Source: DATBHM01 sp963772375
GTDB lineage: Bacteria > Actinomycetota > UBA4738 > JACQTL01
DNA: 64,000 nt
Reading direction: 5' to 3'
NCBI GenBank assembly: GCA_963772375.1
Contig: CAVYXG010000001.1
Coordinates: forward strand, 1,240,001 to 1,304,000
Part shown: piece by piece, positions 27,094 to 35,358 of the stretch
Layout of the letters: the number at the start of each line of letters is the position of its first letter
Position numbering within the stretch: position 1 is the first letter of the stretch
Made by a program: the position numbers and the translations under genes
Notes under the pieces: model-generated
Databases searched by the model: none
Seen by the model: only the letters and a program-made list of their open reading frames with translations
What the model was told of the DNA's origin: nothing

Positions 27094-28842
27094 GTGAGCG
27101 AGCCCCGGGTCCTGATCGCCAACCGCGGTGAGATCGCCGTGCGCGTCATGCGGACGTGCCGGGAGATGGGCATCCCGACGATCGCCGTCTACTCGGAGGC
27201 CGATCGGTCGGCGCTGCACGTCGACATGGCCGACGAGGCCTACGCGATCGGCCCCGCGACGCCGTCGCAGTCCTACCTCAACGTCGGCACCCTGCTCGAG
27301 GTCGCCGCCAGGGCCCGGGCCACGCTGGTCCACCCCGGGTACGGGTTCCTGTCGGAGAACGCCGACTTCGCCCGGGCGGTCACGGAGGCCGGCCTGACGT
27401 TCGTGGGGCCGCCCCCCGAGGCCATGACGATGATGGGCGACAAGTCGGCGGCCCGACGAGCCGCCGAGCGCATCGGCGTCCCCGTCGTCCCGGGCACCCC
27501 GGACCCCGTCGACGTCGAGCAGGGCGCGAAGGAGGCCGAACGGATCGGGTTCCCGCTGGCCGTGAAGGCGGCGTTCGGTGGCGGCGGCAAGGGCATGCGC
27601 GTCGTGCACGCTCCTTCCGAGGTCGGCGACGCCCTCGAACGAGCCGCCCGGGAGGCCGGGGCGTACTTCGGCCGCCCGGAGGTCTACCTCGAGCGGTACA
27701 TCGAGGTCGCCCACCACGTCGAGGCGCAGATCCTGGCCGACGCCCACGGCAACGTGTCGTTCCTCGGCGAACGCGACTGCTCGTTGCAGCGCCGGTACCA
27801 GAAGCTCGTCGAGGAGACGCCCTCGCCGGTGGTCGACGAGGACCTCCGGGGCCGCATCGCCGAGGCGGCGCTCGCGATCGCCAAGGAGGCGGGCTACGTC
27901 AACGCCGGCACCGTCGAGTTCCTGGTCGAACGCGACGGGTCGTTCTACTTCATGGAGGTGAACGCCCGCCTCCAGGTGGAGCACCCCGTCACCGAGATGG
28001 TCACCGGGCTCGACCTCGTCGCGCTGCAGATCGCGGTGGCGCTGGGCGAGAAGGTCGAGGTGTCGCCGTCGCCGCGCGGCCACTCGATCGAATGCCGGCT
28101 GAACGCCGAGGACCCGTACCGCGACTTCCTGCCGGGACCCGGGCTGATCACGGGGTTCCGCACGCCGGGCGGGCCGTTCGTGCGGACCGACGCGGGGTTC
28201 GCGCAGGGCAAGGAGATTCCGCGCGACTACGACTCGCTGTTCGCGAAGCTCGTCGTGTGGGGGGAGGACCGCGAACGGGCCCGGCGCAGGATGCTGCGCG
28301 CGCTGGGCGAGTTCGGCGTCGAGGGCGTGCCGACCACGATTCCCTTCCACCGGTGGGTGCTGGACACCGAAGAGTTCCGAACGGGGACCCACCACACGCG
28401 GTTCGTGGAGGGCGCCCTCGAGGCGACGACCCTGCCGGAGTTCGAACGCCCCGACCTCGGGAACGCCCCGACGGCCGCCGCCGGCGAGCTTGCCGTCACC
28501 ACGGTGGTGGTCGAGGTCGAGGGCAGGCGGATCCCGGTGAGGATCCACGACGAGGCGAAGCGGTCCGCGCCGAAGGCGCCGTCCACGGGCGGTGGTGGCG
28601 GCCAGCACGCCGGGGGCGACGCCATCGCCGCCCCCATGCAGGGCACGATCCTGCAGGTGCTGGTGGAGGCGGGCGACACCGTGGAAGCCGGCCAGGCCGT
28701 CTGCATCCTCGAGGCCATGAAGATGGAGAACCACATCCAGTCGGCCCGGGCCGGGACCGTGGCCGAGGTCCTGGTGAAGCCCGGCGAGGTGGTCGACACC
28801 AATCAGACCCTGGTGGTCGTCGACGGCGCCGAGGAGTCCTGA
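27094..28842 (+). CDS. accA: acyl-CoA carboxylase alpha subunit (biotin carboxylase + BCCP)
   Basis: A 582-residue fusion of biotin carboxylase and biotin carboxyl carrier protein, as in actinobacterial acetyl-/propionyl-CoA carboxylases. VLIANRGEIAVRV starts the BC domain, FGGGGKGMRVV is the ATP-grasp Gly loop, and MEVNARLQVEHPVTEMVTG the catalytic region. The biotin attachment site is EAMKM with Lys543, preceded by a Gly-rich linker (about 505-520). It needs a beta (carboxyltransferase) subunit that is not in this window. Propionyl-CoA carboxylation would feed the methylmalonyl-CoA mutase at 37.9 kb. GTG start chosen because it begins the conserved fold and has a -10 hexamer eight bases before it. 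Confidence 0.94.
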   Translation: MSEPRVLIANRGEIAVRVMRTCREMGIPTIAVYSEADRSALHVDMADEAYAIGPATPSQSYLNVGTLLEVAARARATLVHPGYGFLSENADFARAVTEAGLTFVGPPPEAMTMMGDKSAARRAAERIGVPVVPGTPDPVDVEQGAKEAERIGFPLAVKAAFGGGGKGMRVVHAPSEVGDALERAAREAGAYFGRPEVYLERYIEVAHHVEAQILADAHGNVSFLGERDCSLQRRYQKLVEETPSPVVDEDLRGRIAEAALAIAKEAGYVNAGTVEFLVERDGSFYFMEVNARLQVEHPVTEMVTGLDLVALQIAVALGEKVEVSPSPRGHSIECRLNAEDPYRDFLPGPGLITGFRTPGGPFVRTDAGFAQGKEIPRDYDSLFAKLVVWGEDRERARRRMLRALGEFGVEGVPTTIPFHRWVLDTEEFRTGTHHTRFVEGALEATTLPEFERPDLGNAPTAAAGELAVTTVVVEVEGRRIPVRIHDEAKRSAPKAPSTGGGGGQHAGGDAIAAPMQGTILQVLVEAGDTVEAGQAVCILEAMKMENHIQSARAGTVAEVLVKPGEVVDTNQTLVVVDGAEES

Positions 28843-28843
28843 G

Positions 28844-28861
28844 CGCGGTCCCTTGACCGCG
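28844..28861 (+). terminator. hairpin downstream of the carboxylase alpha gene
   Basis: A perfect seven-base stem (CGCGGTC/GACCGCG) with loop CCTT, immediately after the TGA. No T-run. It separates the carboxylase from vgrG. Confidence 0.45.
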
Positions 28862-28925
28862 GCCCTCCCGCTGCGCCAGCATGCGCCCGGAGCAATGCAG
28901 GCGAAAGCCCGGAAGGGGCGTTCGC

Positions 28926-30377
28926 ATGACCTCACCACTGACGCTCACCACACCGCTCGGTTCCGACGCGCTGTTCGTCGCCGGGTTCACGGGAACCGAG
29001 GGGATCTCCCGGCCGTTCTCGTTCGACCTCGACCTCCGGGCCCTGAACTCGGCGCCGATCCCCTTCGAGCGGGTGCTCGGGCAGCCCATGACGCTGGCGA
29101 TGACAAAGCCCGGTGGCGGGACGCGGTTCTTCTCGGGGTTCTGCAGCCGGTTCTCGGCTGGCGGCCGGGACGCGAGATACACCTCCTACCGGGCGGAGCT
29201 CGTCCCCTCGCTGTGGGTGCTCCTGCGCCGGAGGAACAGCCGGATCTTCCAGGGCCAGACGGTGATCCAGATTCTGGCCCGGGTGTTCACCTCGCTGCCC
29301 GAGGGCTCGTTCCGGTTCCGCCAGGAGGGCAGCTACGTCCCTCGCGAGTACTGCGTGCAGTACCGCGAGAGCGACTTCGACTTCGCCAGCCGGCTCATGG
29401 AGGAGGAGGGGATCTTCTACTTCTTCGAACACTCGGGCGCCGGGCACCAGTTGATCATGTCGGACAGCCAGTCGGCGTTCGCCGTGGTGGGGGCGCCGGC
29501 CGGCGTGACCTTCGCCCCGACGGCGCCGACGACCCCGGACTCGTCCACCGTGTTCGATTGGGAGAAGTCCCAGGAGGTTCGCTCCGGCCGGGTGACCCTG
29601 TGGGACAACGACTTCACCCTCCCCGGCGACCACCTGGAGGGCGACGCCGTCACCCAGGACGCGGTCCGGGTGGGGGCCGTCACCCACCACCTGCGGGTCG
29701 GGGGCAACTCCTCGTTCGAGCTGTACGACTACCCCGGGGGCTACGCGAAGCGATTCAACGGCGCCGGAGCGGCCGGCTCCCAGGAGCACGCGGCCGCGGC
29801 GCAGGCGGCGCGCATCCGGATGCAGGAGGAGGCGGCACAGGCCATCGCCGTCGACGGGCTGTCCGACTGCCGGCAGTTCACCGCGGGACACACGTTCTCC
29901 CTGAAGGGGCACCCGTTCGGCAACGGCAAGTACGTGCTGACCAGGGTGACGCATTCGGCGAAGGTGACCGGCGACCCGCGCTCCGCGACGCAGGCCAAGT
30001 TCGCCTACCACAACTCGTTCGACTGCATCCCCGTCGGGCTGCCGTTCCGGCCGGTCCGGACGACGCCGTCCCCGGTGATCCCCGGGACGCAGACCGCCGT
30101 CGTGGTGGGGCCGGCCGGCGAACAGATCCACACCGACCAGTTCGGACGGATCAAGGTGCAGTTCCACTGGGACCGCCAGGGCAGGAACGACGAGAACAGC
30201 TCGACGTGGGTCCGGGTCGGTGCGCTGCACGCGGGCCAGGAGGGCGGCTTCACGGTCGTTCCGCGGATCGGTCAGGAGGTCGTCGTGAACTTCCTGGAGG
30301 GCGACCCCGACCAGCCGATCGTCACCGGCAGCGTCTACGACCCGAACCACCCGCCGCCGCCCGGACGTGGAGGCTGA
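28926..30377 (+). CDS. vgrG: VgrG-like type VI/contractile-system spike protein
   Basis: A 483-residue VgrG. The gp27-like base is clear (YRAELVPSLWVLLRRRNSRIFQ, EYCVQYRESDFDFASRLMEEEGI), followed by the gp5 OB-fold (DQFGRIKVQFHWDRQGRNDENSSTWVRV, IGQEVVVNFLEGDPDQP). It stops right after the OB fold in a Pro-rich end, so the triple-stranded beta-helix needle and any effector extension of canonical VgrG (600 residues and more) are missing. No sheath, tube, baseplate, ClpV or PAAR genes are in the window. GAAGGGG lies upstream of the ATG. The next gene is fused by position: its ribosome site lies inside the end of vgrG. Type VI secretion is otherwise rare in actinobacteria. Confidence 0.9.
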   Translation: MTSPLTLTTPLGSDALFVAGFTGTEGISRPFSFDLDLRALNSAPIPFERVLGQPMTLAMTKPGGGTRFFSGFCSRFSAGGRDARYTSYRAELVPSLWVLLRRRNSRIFQGQTVIQILARVFTSLPEGSFRFRQEGSYVPREYCVQYRESDFDFASRLMEEEGIFYFFEHSGAGHQLIMSDSQSAFAVVGAPAGVTFAPTAPTTPDSSTVFDWEKSQEVRSGRVTLWDNDFTLPGDHLEGDAVTQDAVRVGAVTHHLRVGGNSSFELYDYPGGYAKRFNGAGAAGSQEHAAAAQAARIRMQEEAAQAIAVDGLSDCRQFTAGHTFSLKGHPFGNGKYVLTRVTHSAKVTGDPRSATQAKFAYHNSFDCIPVGLPFRPVRTTPSPVIPGTQTAVVVGPAGEQIHTDQFGRIKVQFHWDRQGRNDENSSTWVRVGALHAGQEGGFTVVPRIGQEVVVNFLEGDPDQPIVTGSVYDPNHPPPPGRGG

Positions 30378-30378
30378 C

Positions 30379-30885
30379 ATGGATGGTGACCGGGACCGGA
30401 GGCCCGAGCGGCCCACCCGGCGGAACGCCATCCGCCGCGGGCTCCTGGCGGCCGGTGGGCTGATCGGGCTCGGCGCCGGCGCGCGCACGGCTGCCAATCG
30501 GTCGGTCCGCGTGGCCGGGACCACCGACATCACGCTGTACGCGCCCGACCTCGCCACACCGACGGCCCGGTCCGGCGAGGCGCCGGCGGCCCGCTCGGAG
30601 GTCCTGGACGCACCCGAAGGTCGACCGGTCGGCGAGGTCCACGTCGCGGTGGTGCCGGTGCTCGGCCCCGGGGCGAGCTCGTCCAACGCCGATCGCATGG
30701 AGTGGCACACGTTCCACCTGCAGGGTGGAACGATCCTGGGCGCCGGGTCGGCCGGCACCGAGGGAGGCGCGTTCTCGGTGATCGGCGGGACGGGACGCTT
30801 CGCGAACGCCCGAGGGACCTACGACCTGCGCCGCGTCCCCGGCGGCGCCGAGTTCGTTCTCCGGCTGGAACGCCCCGGCGTCTAG
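30379..30885 (+). CDS. exported barrel protein of allene-oxide-cyclase/dirigent type
   Basis: A 168-residue protein with an Arg-rich Tat-like leader (RRNAIRRGLLAAGGLIGLGAGA, about residues 15-36) and a C-terminal domain reading GRPVGEVHVAVVPV, HLQGGTILGAG and VIGGTGRFANARGTYDL. The last phrase is the hallmark of the AOC/dirigent beta-barrel. These barrels bind hydrophobic small molecules and guide radical or cyclisation chemistry; enzymatic activity here is unproven. GGAGG five bases before the ATG sits inside the last codons of vgrG, one base separates stop and start, so the pair is translated from one mRNA. It converges with a peptidase gene, both stops sharing CTAG. Confidence 0.75.
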   Translation: MDGDRDRRPERPTRRNAIRRGLLAAGGLIGLGAGARTAANRSVRVAGTTDITLYAPDLATPTARSGEAPAARSEVLDAPEGRPVGEVHVAVVPVLGPGASSSNADRMEWHTFHLQGGTILGAGSAGTEGGAFSVIGGTGRFANARGTYDLRRVPGGAEFVLRLERPGV

Positions 30886-31799
30886 CCCGTCCCCACGTCC
30901 GTCGTGTGGCTCACGCCGGGTTCGTCCTCCGCCACGTGGCGGTCGAGGAAGTCCCGCACGGTGTCCACGTAGGCGTCGCGTTCCTCGACGAACGTCATGT
31001 GGCCGCTGTCCTCGAACACCCGGAGCTCGGCGCCGGGGATGCCGGCGGCCATGAGCTCGGCGGCCCCCGGCGGGCACGTGCGGTCGAGACGGCCCGCCAG
31101 CACGAGCACCGGGTGCGAGATCTCCCCCAGCCGGTCCTCGAGCTCGATCCCGCCGTAGCCGGACGCGGCGAACAGCTGCAGGATCCGTGGCGAGTACCGG
31201 GCCCCGGCCGTCTGCTCCTCGTACTCGGCGATCAGGGGCGACCGGGGGTCCCCGAAGTGCCACGGCATCTGGTCGTGCATGATCGACGCGAAATCCTCGG
31301 GTGTCTGCACGCTCGACTCCCGCTCCCAGGACCGACGGACCTGCTCCCGGAGGTCCTCCGGTTCGAACGCCGCCAGCTTGTCGTCGAGGTCGGCCAGCCA
31401 CCGGATCGACCCCACGCCCGACGACACGATGGACTGCGAGGCCTGACCCGGATGATCGACGGCGTTCTGCAGCGTCACGAACGCCCCGTAGGAGTGCCCG
31501 AGCACGGCGTACCGCTCGTACCCCAGCGCGCGGGCCAGGAGCACGACGTCGGCGGCGTGCTGGGGCAGCGTCCACGTGGAGTCGGGCGAGTCCATGGAGC
31601 GGCCGTTCCCCCGCTGGTCCACGAGGACCAGCCAAAACCGGTCCCCCAGCGGGTCGAGGTAGTCGCCGAACTCGTGGTGGTCGTCGCCCGGCCCGCCGTG
31701 GAGCACGAGCAGCGGATACCCGTCGGGCGCGCCGCGCTCGACGATCCACAGCTCGGTGTCGCCGATGCCGACGAAGCGGCCCCGGTCATCGTCGTGCAC
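30882..31799 (-). CDS. proline iminopeptidase-like alpha/beta hydrolase
   Basis: A 305-residue hydrolase of peptidase family S33. HGGPG (residues 34-38) forms the oxyanion hole typical of prolyl iminopeptidases, VDQRGNGRS follows, and the nucleophile elbow is GHSYG with Ser103. The acid and His are probably in GRLDRTCPP and DSGHMTF. Cytoplasmic; likely removes N-terminal Pro from peptides, though S33 members also hydrolyse other esters and amides. It is the last gene of a three-gene minus-strand run, four bases behind the F420 reductase, and overlaps the barrel-protein stop by four bases. Confidence 0.87.
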   Translation of the reverse strand: MHDDDRGRFVGIGDTELWIVERGAPDGYPLLVLHGGPGDDHHEFGDYLDPLGDRFWLVLVDQRGNGRSMDSPDSTWTLPQHAADVVLLARALGYERYAVLGHSYGAFVTLQNAVDHPGQASQSIVSSGVGSIRWLADLDDKLAAFEPEDLREQVRRSWERESSVQTPEDFASIMHDQMPWHFGDPRSPLIAEYEEQTAGARYSPRILQLFAASGYGGIELEDRLGEISHPVLVLAGRLDRTCPPGAAELMAAGIPGAELRVFEDSGHMTFVEERDAYVDTVRDFLDRHVAEDEPGVSHTTDVGTG

Positions 31800-31803
31800 G
31801 GCC

Positions 31804-32511
31804 TCAGGGCCCCTTGGGGGCTGGGCGGCCCCACGACTCGCGGCCGGTGAGGCCGATGCCAGTGTCCTTGAGCTTGTAGGTGCGGTTGAGCTGGACCAGG
31901 AGGGCCGTGAGCGGCTCGACCACGCGCGCCATCGACAGATCGCCGGCGTCGGCCCACGCCAGGTCGGGGATGTCCTCGACCAGCCCGCCCACGGTGGCCT
32001 TGGCCTCGGCGTCGGCCCCGCACAGCAGCACGCAGCCCTCCATCGGCCGGTCGATGTCCTGCAGGAGGTCGCCGCTCACCGTCTGGAACCCCGACACCAG
32101 CCGGGTCCGGCCCCGGCCGAGCAGGGCCTCGGCCTGCTCGGCCGCGCTCCCGTGCCACGGCCGGACGACCTGCCACGGCCGCCCGCCGACGGCGGTCGCC
32201 AGCGGCGACGTGCAGTCGCACACGATGCGCCCCTCCGGGATGTGCTCCTTCAGTCCGCGGAACGTGTCCGCCTGCCCGCCGTACGGCACGGTCACGAACA
32301 GCACGTCGAGGTCGGGCGTCGCTGCCAGGGTCTCGTTGGCCACGCCGTCGACCGGCGCGTCCGCGCCGAGCTGCTCCCTCGCCCGCGCGGCGGCGTTCTG
32401 GCCCTTCTCCAGCAGCCGCGACCCGATCGTCACGTGGTGGCCGGCCCTGGCCAGTCGCAGGCCCAGGCCGAACCCTTCGTCGCCGGTTCCTCCGACGATC
32501 CCGACCTCCAC
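31804..32511 (-). CDS. npdG: NADPH-dependent F420 reductase
   Basis: A 235-residue F420:NADP oxidoreductase that passes hydride between NADPH and the deazaflavin F420, supplying reduced F420. The NADP loop reads VGIVGGTGDEGFG, then TIGSR for the 2'-phosphate, VTVPYGGQ and the C-terminal helix with LNRTYKLKDTGIGLTG. Its presence implies that the organism makes F420. GTG at 32,511 overlaps the stop of the upstream M36 protease gene by one base (TAGTG), an odd pairing of a secreted protease with a cytoplasmic redox enzyme. Confidence 0.9.
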   Translation of the reverse strand: MEVGIVGGTGDEGFGLGLRLARAGHHVTIGSRLLEKGQNAAARAREQLGADAPVDGVANETLAATPDLDVLFVTVPYGGQADTFRGLKEHIPEGRIVCDCTSPLATAVGGRPWQVVRPWHGSAAEQAEALLGRGRTRLVSGFQTVSGDLLQDIDRPMEGCVLLCGADAEAKATVGGLVEDIPDLAWADAGDLSMARVVEPLTALLVQLNRTYKLKDTGIGLTGRESWGRPAPKGP

Positions 32512-33938
32512 TAGACGAGCCCGACGATGTCGCGCGCCGTGAACTTCTGGATGCAGGTCTGGGCCGCCAGCTCCCCGTACAGGGCGCGCGCCGCGTCGAC
32601 CGTCCGCTGGGCCGCCTTCTTGAACGAGGTCTTCGGCGTGAACGAGAACTGCGCCTCCAGCACGATCGTGTTCGTCTCGTCCCGGCCGAGCGCCAGGTTG
32701 ATGTCGTGCAGCGCGGCCGACCAGATCTCGCCGTTCAGGTGGACGTCCTTGCGCGGGCCGTAGTCGGCGAACGTGTGGTCGGTGTCGACCCGGCGCAGGC
32801 AGTGGGGCGTTCCCGACGTGTACGACGTCGAGTCCCAGTCGGCGATGCACGCGAGCGGCGTCTTCGCCGTGTCCGGCGAGTCGGACTGGGACATCGTGAA
32901 CGCCCAGTAGTCGCCGAACCCCTCGCCGATCGACCCGGCCGAGTTGTTGCTGCCGAAGTTCGGGACCTGGTCGTCCTGGATGGCGTGACCGTACTCATGC
33001 CAGGTCACCTCGTTGTCCTCGGCGTCGTCCACGCCGCCCCGGCCGAGCGTGATCTTGTCGCCGTGCGGGTCGTAGAAGGAGTTGTCGTACCAGACGCCGT
33101 CCGGGCGGAGGTCCTGGGGTTCGTTGTTCACGTCGGTGAACCCGAGCGACTGGATGTACTCCTCCGCGGTGGTCACGTCGTAGTAGGCCATCGTCTGCTC
33201 GAACTGGCGGTGGTTTCGGGTGTAGATGAACTCCCCGGTCGGCGAGAACGCCTGCACCCTCGGGTTCATGATGTTCGTCGCGAAGTCGCCGTGGAGGTAG
33301 CCCGAGCCGTCGAGGTGCGTCAGGGTCACCGTCGTGTAGGCGGGCTGCAGGTCGGCGATGTCCTGGTTGTTCTGGTCGGTGAGCGACTCGTCCTGCAGGG
33401 CCACCACCGGGTTGGGGTCGAACACCTGTCCCTCGGCCGTCTTCACGAGCGAGCGCGTCGACAGCACCCGGCCCGTGGTCGCGTCGACCAGGGACTGGTA
33501 CGTGCCGTGCCGGGTCGCCGCGTACACCGACCACACCAGACGGGCGTGGGCGCCGGGCCGGATCGCGAGGTTGGCGCCCGCCGGTCGGGCCGCGAGGTTG
33601 GAAGCCGTGGTGACGGCCCGGAGCGCCGACTGCGTCGCCCGCGCCGAGCTCACGACTGCCTTCTGCGCCACCCGGCCGCCAACCGCCAGCCGCCCGTCGT
33701 CGACCGTCACGGCTCCGGTCCGGGTGTTCACGTGGCGGACCAGGTAGCCGCTTAGCACCGGATGGCCGTCGAGGGTCTGTTGGTACCAGGTGTGGGTCCC
33801 GAGCAGGGAGTGCTTCACGACGACCAGGCGGAGGCCGTCGGCCGGTCGGTTGCGGGTCGCGCCGGACGGGACCATCCCGGTGACCGACAGCAGCAGGGCG
33901 ACACCCACCAGCAGGGCGAGCGAGCGAACGGCGCGCAC
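32511..33938 (-). CDS. secreted M36 (fungalysin-type) metalloprotease
   Basis: A 475-residue zinc protease. Residues 1-26 form a signal peptide, residues about 35-170 the fungalysin/thermolysin propeptide (HTWYQQTLDGHPVLSGYLVRHV, then PepSY-like strands), and the catalytic domain carries HEYGH at 314-318 with the third ligand Glu in IGEGFGDYW (about 339). All catalytic residues are present. The GTG start has AAGGAG seven bases upstream and a TATACC hexamer at 33,990-33,995. It likely degrades external protein. The gene is coupled to npdG and a prolyl iminopeptidase, which would fit peptide use for the latter but not obviously for npdG. Confidence 0.9.
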   Translation of the reverse strand: MRAVRSLALLVGVALLLSVTGMVPSGATRNRPADGLRLVVVKHSLLGTHTWYQQTLDGHPVLSGYLVRHVNTRTGAVTVDDGRLAVGGRVAQKAVVSSARATQSALRAVTTASNLAARPAGANLAIRPGAHARLVWSVYAATRHGTYQSLVDATTGRVLSTRSLVKTAEGQVFDPNPVVALQDESLTDQNNQDIADLQPAYTTVTLTHLDGSGYLHGDFATNIMNPRVQAFSPTGEFIYTRNHRQFEQTMAYYDVTTAEEYIQSLGFTDVNNEPQDLRPDGVWYDNSFYDPHGDKITLGRGGVDDAEDNEVTWHEYGHAIQDDQVPNFGSNNSAGSIGEGFGDYWAFTMSQSDSPDTAKTPLACIADWDSTSYTSGTPHCLRRVDTDHTFADYGPRKDVHLNGEIWSAALHDINLALGRDETNTIVLEAQFSFTPKTSFKKAAQRTVDAARALYGELAAQTCIQKFTARDIVGLV

Positions 33939-33989
33939 GGGCGGCTCCTTTCGGGTCCTTCGGAAGCTTCGGATTCGCAGGTCGTCGAG

Positions 33990-33995
33990 GGTATA
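33990..33995 (-). promoter_or_regulatory. putative -10 element for the M36-npdG-peptidase operon
   Basis: TATACC on the minus strand about 52 bases before the GTG start, giving a leader that carries AAGGAG. Confidence 0.35.
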
Positions 33996-34045
33996 CGAAC
34001 GGACACTCGGCCGGGGGCGGGGGCCCGCGTGGTGAACTGGGCGGC

Positions 34046-34210
34046 GTGTTCGCCGCCGACCTCGTCACCGACCTCACGGAGATCGCGGTCGGCGTGAGCT
34101 GCCTGGCGTCGGCGCCGTTCGCGTGGCGACGTGCGCGGTGGCTGGGCGTGCTGCTCGCGGCGGCCGGGGTGGCGGCGGTGGTGCACGCGGTCGTGTCGGT
34201 CGCGGGCTGA
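34046..34210 (+). CDS. possible 54-residue membrane protein
   Basis: An open frame starting at GTG that encodes an acidic dozen residues (FAADLVTDLTEIAVG) and two short hydrophobic helices separated by WRRARW, ending VVHAVVSVAG. The layout is that of a small double-helix membrane protein. No ribosome site is convincing, and the frame is open further upstream, so the start is uncertain. It fills an otherwise empty 294-base gap between the M36 protease promoter and the 85-residue protein. Confidence 0.4.
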   Translation: MFAADLVTDLTEIAVGVSCLASAPFAWRRARWLGVLLAAAGVAAVVHAVVSVAG

Positions 34211-34232
34211 ACCGCCGGGTATCGAGGCGGCC

Positions 34233-34490
34233 TCAGCCGCCGCCGCCGACCTCGTCGTACTCGTCGTCCTCGACCGGGGTCGCCATGTGGCCGCGTTCGT
34301 CCTCGATCTGCTGGTGGAGGTCGTCCGCCCACTCCCTGATCGACGGCCACATCCGCCAGAAGTTCTCCTTGGCCGTCTCGCCGAAGTTGCGTTCGGCCTC
34401 GTCGGGCGTGAGCTTGCGCGCGGTGTGGTCGAGCACGAACACCGCCGTTGAGAACCCGTACTCGAGCTGCTCGTCGCGTTCGTCGGCCAT
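34233..34490 (-). CDS. conserved-looking acidic small protein of unknown function
   Basis: An 85-residue, soluble, Asp/Glu-rich protein (tail VEDDEYDEVGGGG) with a central amphipathic region including FGETAKENFWRMWPSIREWADDL. I do not recognise the family. GGAGG about eight bases before the ATG supports it as a real gene. It lies 14 bases downstream of the methyltransferase gene on the same strand and is probably co-transcribed. Confidence 0.65.
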   Translation of the reverse strand: MADERDEQLEYGFSTAVFVLDHTARKLTPDEAERNFGETAKENFWRMWPSIREWADDLHQQIEDERGHMATPVEDDEYDEVGGGG

Positions 34491-34504
34491 GGGCCGGACC
34501 TCCC

Positions 34505-35272
34505 TCACTCGCGTTCCAGCACGACCAGCGTGTCGCGTGCCCGACGAACGATAGGCCGTTCGGGGTCGGGGAGCGATCGGAGCCACTCGATCACCGGGAC
34601 GACGTGGGCGTTCCACCGCTCGTCGTCGACGTCCCACAGGTACGACTGCGAACGTGCCTCGAGCGCGTTCGCGACGTCCGCGGGCGAACGTTCGAACTCC
34701 CAGGCGTGCTCGACCATGTCGTGCACACGGAACCCGGCCGCGGGCGCGAGCTCGGCCACGCGCTCCGCCGAGTCGTCCCGGCGACGGTCGGGGTCGAGCG
34801 CATGCTCGATCGCCTGCGTCCGGCGACCGATCTCGTCCTCGGGCTGCTGGCCGCCGCCGGGCATCACGACGTACCGGCCGCCGTGCTTGAGCACCCGGGC
34901 GACCTCGTGCAGCACGCCGGGCGCGTCGCCGACCACGTGCAGCACCCAGACCGACATGGCCTGGTCCACCGATGCGGTGGGGACGGGGAGCCGCATGGCG
35001 TTCGCCCGTGCCACGCGATTCCCGAGCCGCTCGCGCGCCTTCGCCAGCATCGCCGCCGACAGGTCCATCCCGACGAACCGGAACCCCCGCCGGACCAGCG
35101 CCGCGGCGAGGATGCCCGTCCCGACCCCCACGTCGAGCGTCAGCCGCGCGGGGTCGAGGTGCGGCCCGATCGCCACGGCGAACCGCTCCGCGCGCTCCTC
35201 GCCGCCGCGGGTGACGTCGTAGGTCTCGGCGACCCGGTCGAACACCACGCTCGGGCGGCGGTTGCTGGCCAT
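34505..35272 (-). CDS. class I SAM-dependent methyltransferase
   Basis: A 255-residue UbiE-like methyltransferase. Motif I LDVGVGTGILAAAL (about 46-59), the strand-2 acid in VGMDLSAAML, and motif IV SVDQAMSVWVLHVV are present, with motif VI RVLKHGGRYVVMPG. The C-terminal cap contains a Trp-rich SYLWDVDDERW segment. Acceptor unknown. A TAGGGT hexamer preceded by GGCGG ends eight bases before the ATG without a ribosome site, indicating a leaderless transcript. Confidence 0.87.
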   Translation of the reverse strand: MASNRRPSVVFDRVAETYDVTRGGEERAERFAVAIGPHLDPARLTLDVGVGTGILAAALVRRGFRFVGMDLSAAMLAKARERLGNRVARANAMRLPVPTASVDQAMSVWVLHVVGDAPGVLHEVARVLKHGGRYVVMPGGGQQPEDEIGRRTQAIEHALDPDRRRDDSAERVAELAPAAGFRVHDMVEHAWEFERSPADVANALEARSQSYLWDVDDERWNAHVVPVIEWLRSLPDPERPIVRRARDTLVVLERE

Positions 35273-35280
35273 GGAGACCG

Positions 35281-35286
35281 ACCCTA
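35281..35286 (-). promoter_or_regulatory. putative -10 element, leaderless methyltransferase gene
   Basis: TAGGGT preceded by GGCGG on the minus strand, eight bases before the ATG. Confidence 0.5.
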
Positions 35287-35339
35287 CCGCCCGAGACCGA
35301 CACGACGGTTCCCCTCTGGCGAAACCGCAGGTCCGGGGC

Positions 35340-35345
35340 TACGAT
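35340..35345 (+). promoter_or_regulatory. putative -10 element for the delta-60 gene pair
   Basis: TACGAT ends 13 bases before the ATG at 35,359, giving a very short leader without a Shine-Dalgarno sequence. Confidence 0.4.
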
Positions 35346-35358
35346 CGCCGGCCATCCG

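Noticed and set aside
28926..30377. Prophage tail-spike gene
   Set aside because: No other phage genes, integrase or attachment sites nearby and composition like the neighbours; the VgrG motifs fit better.
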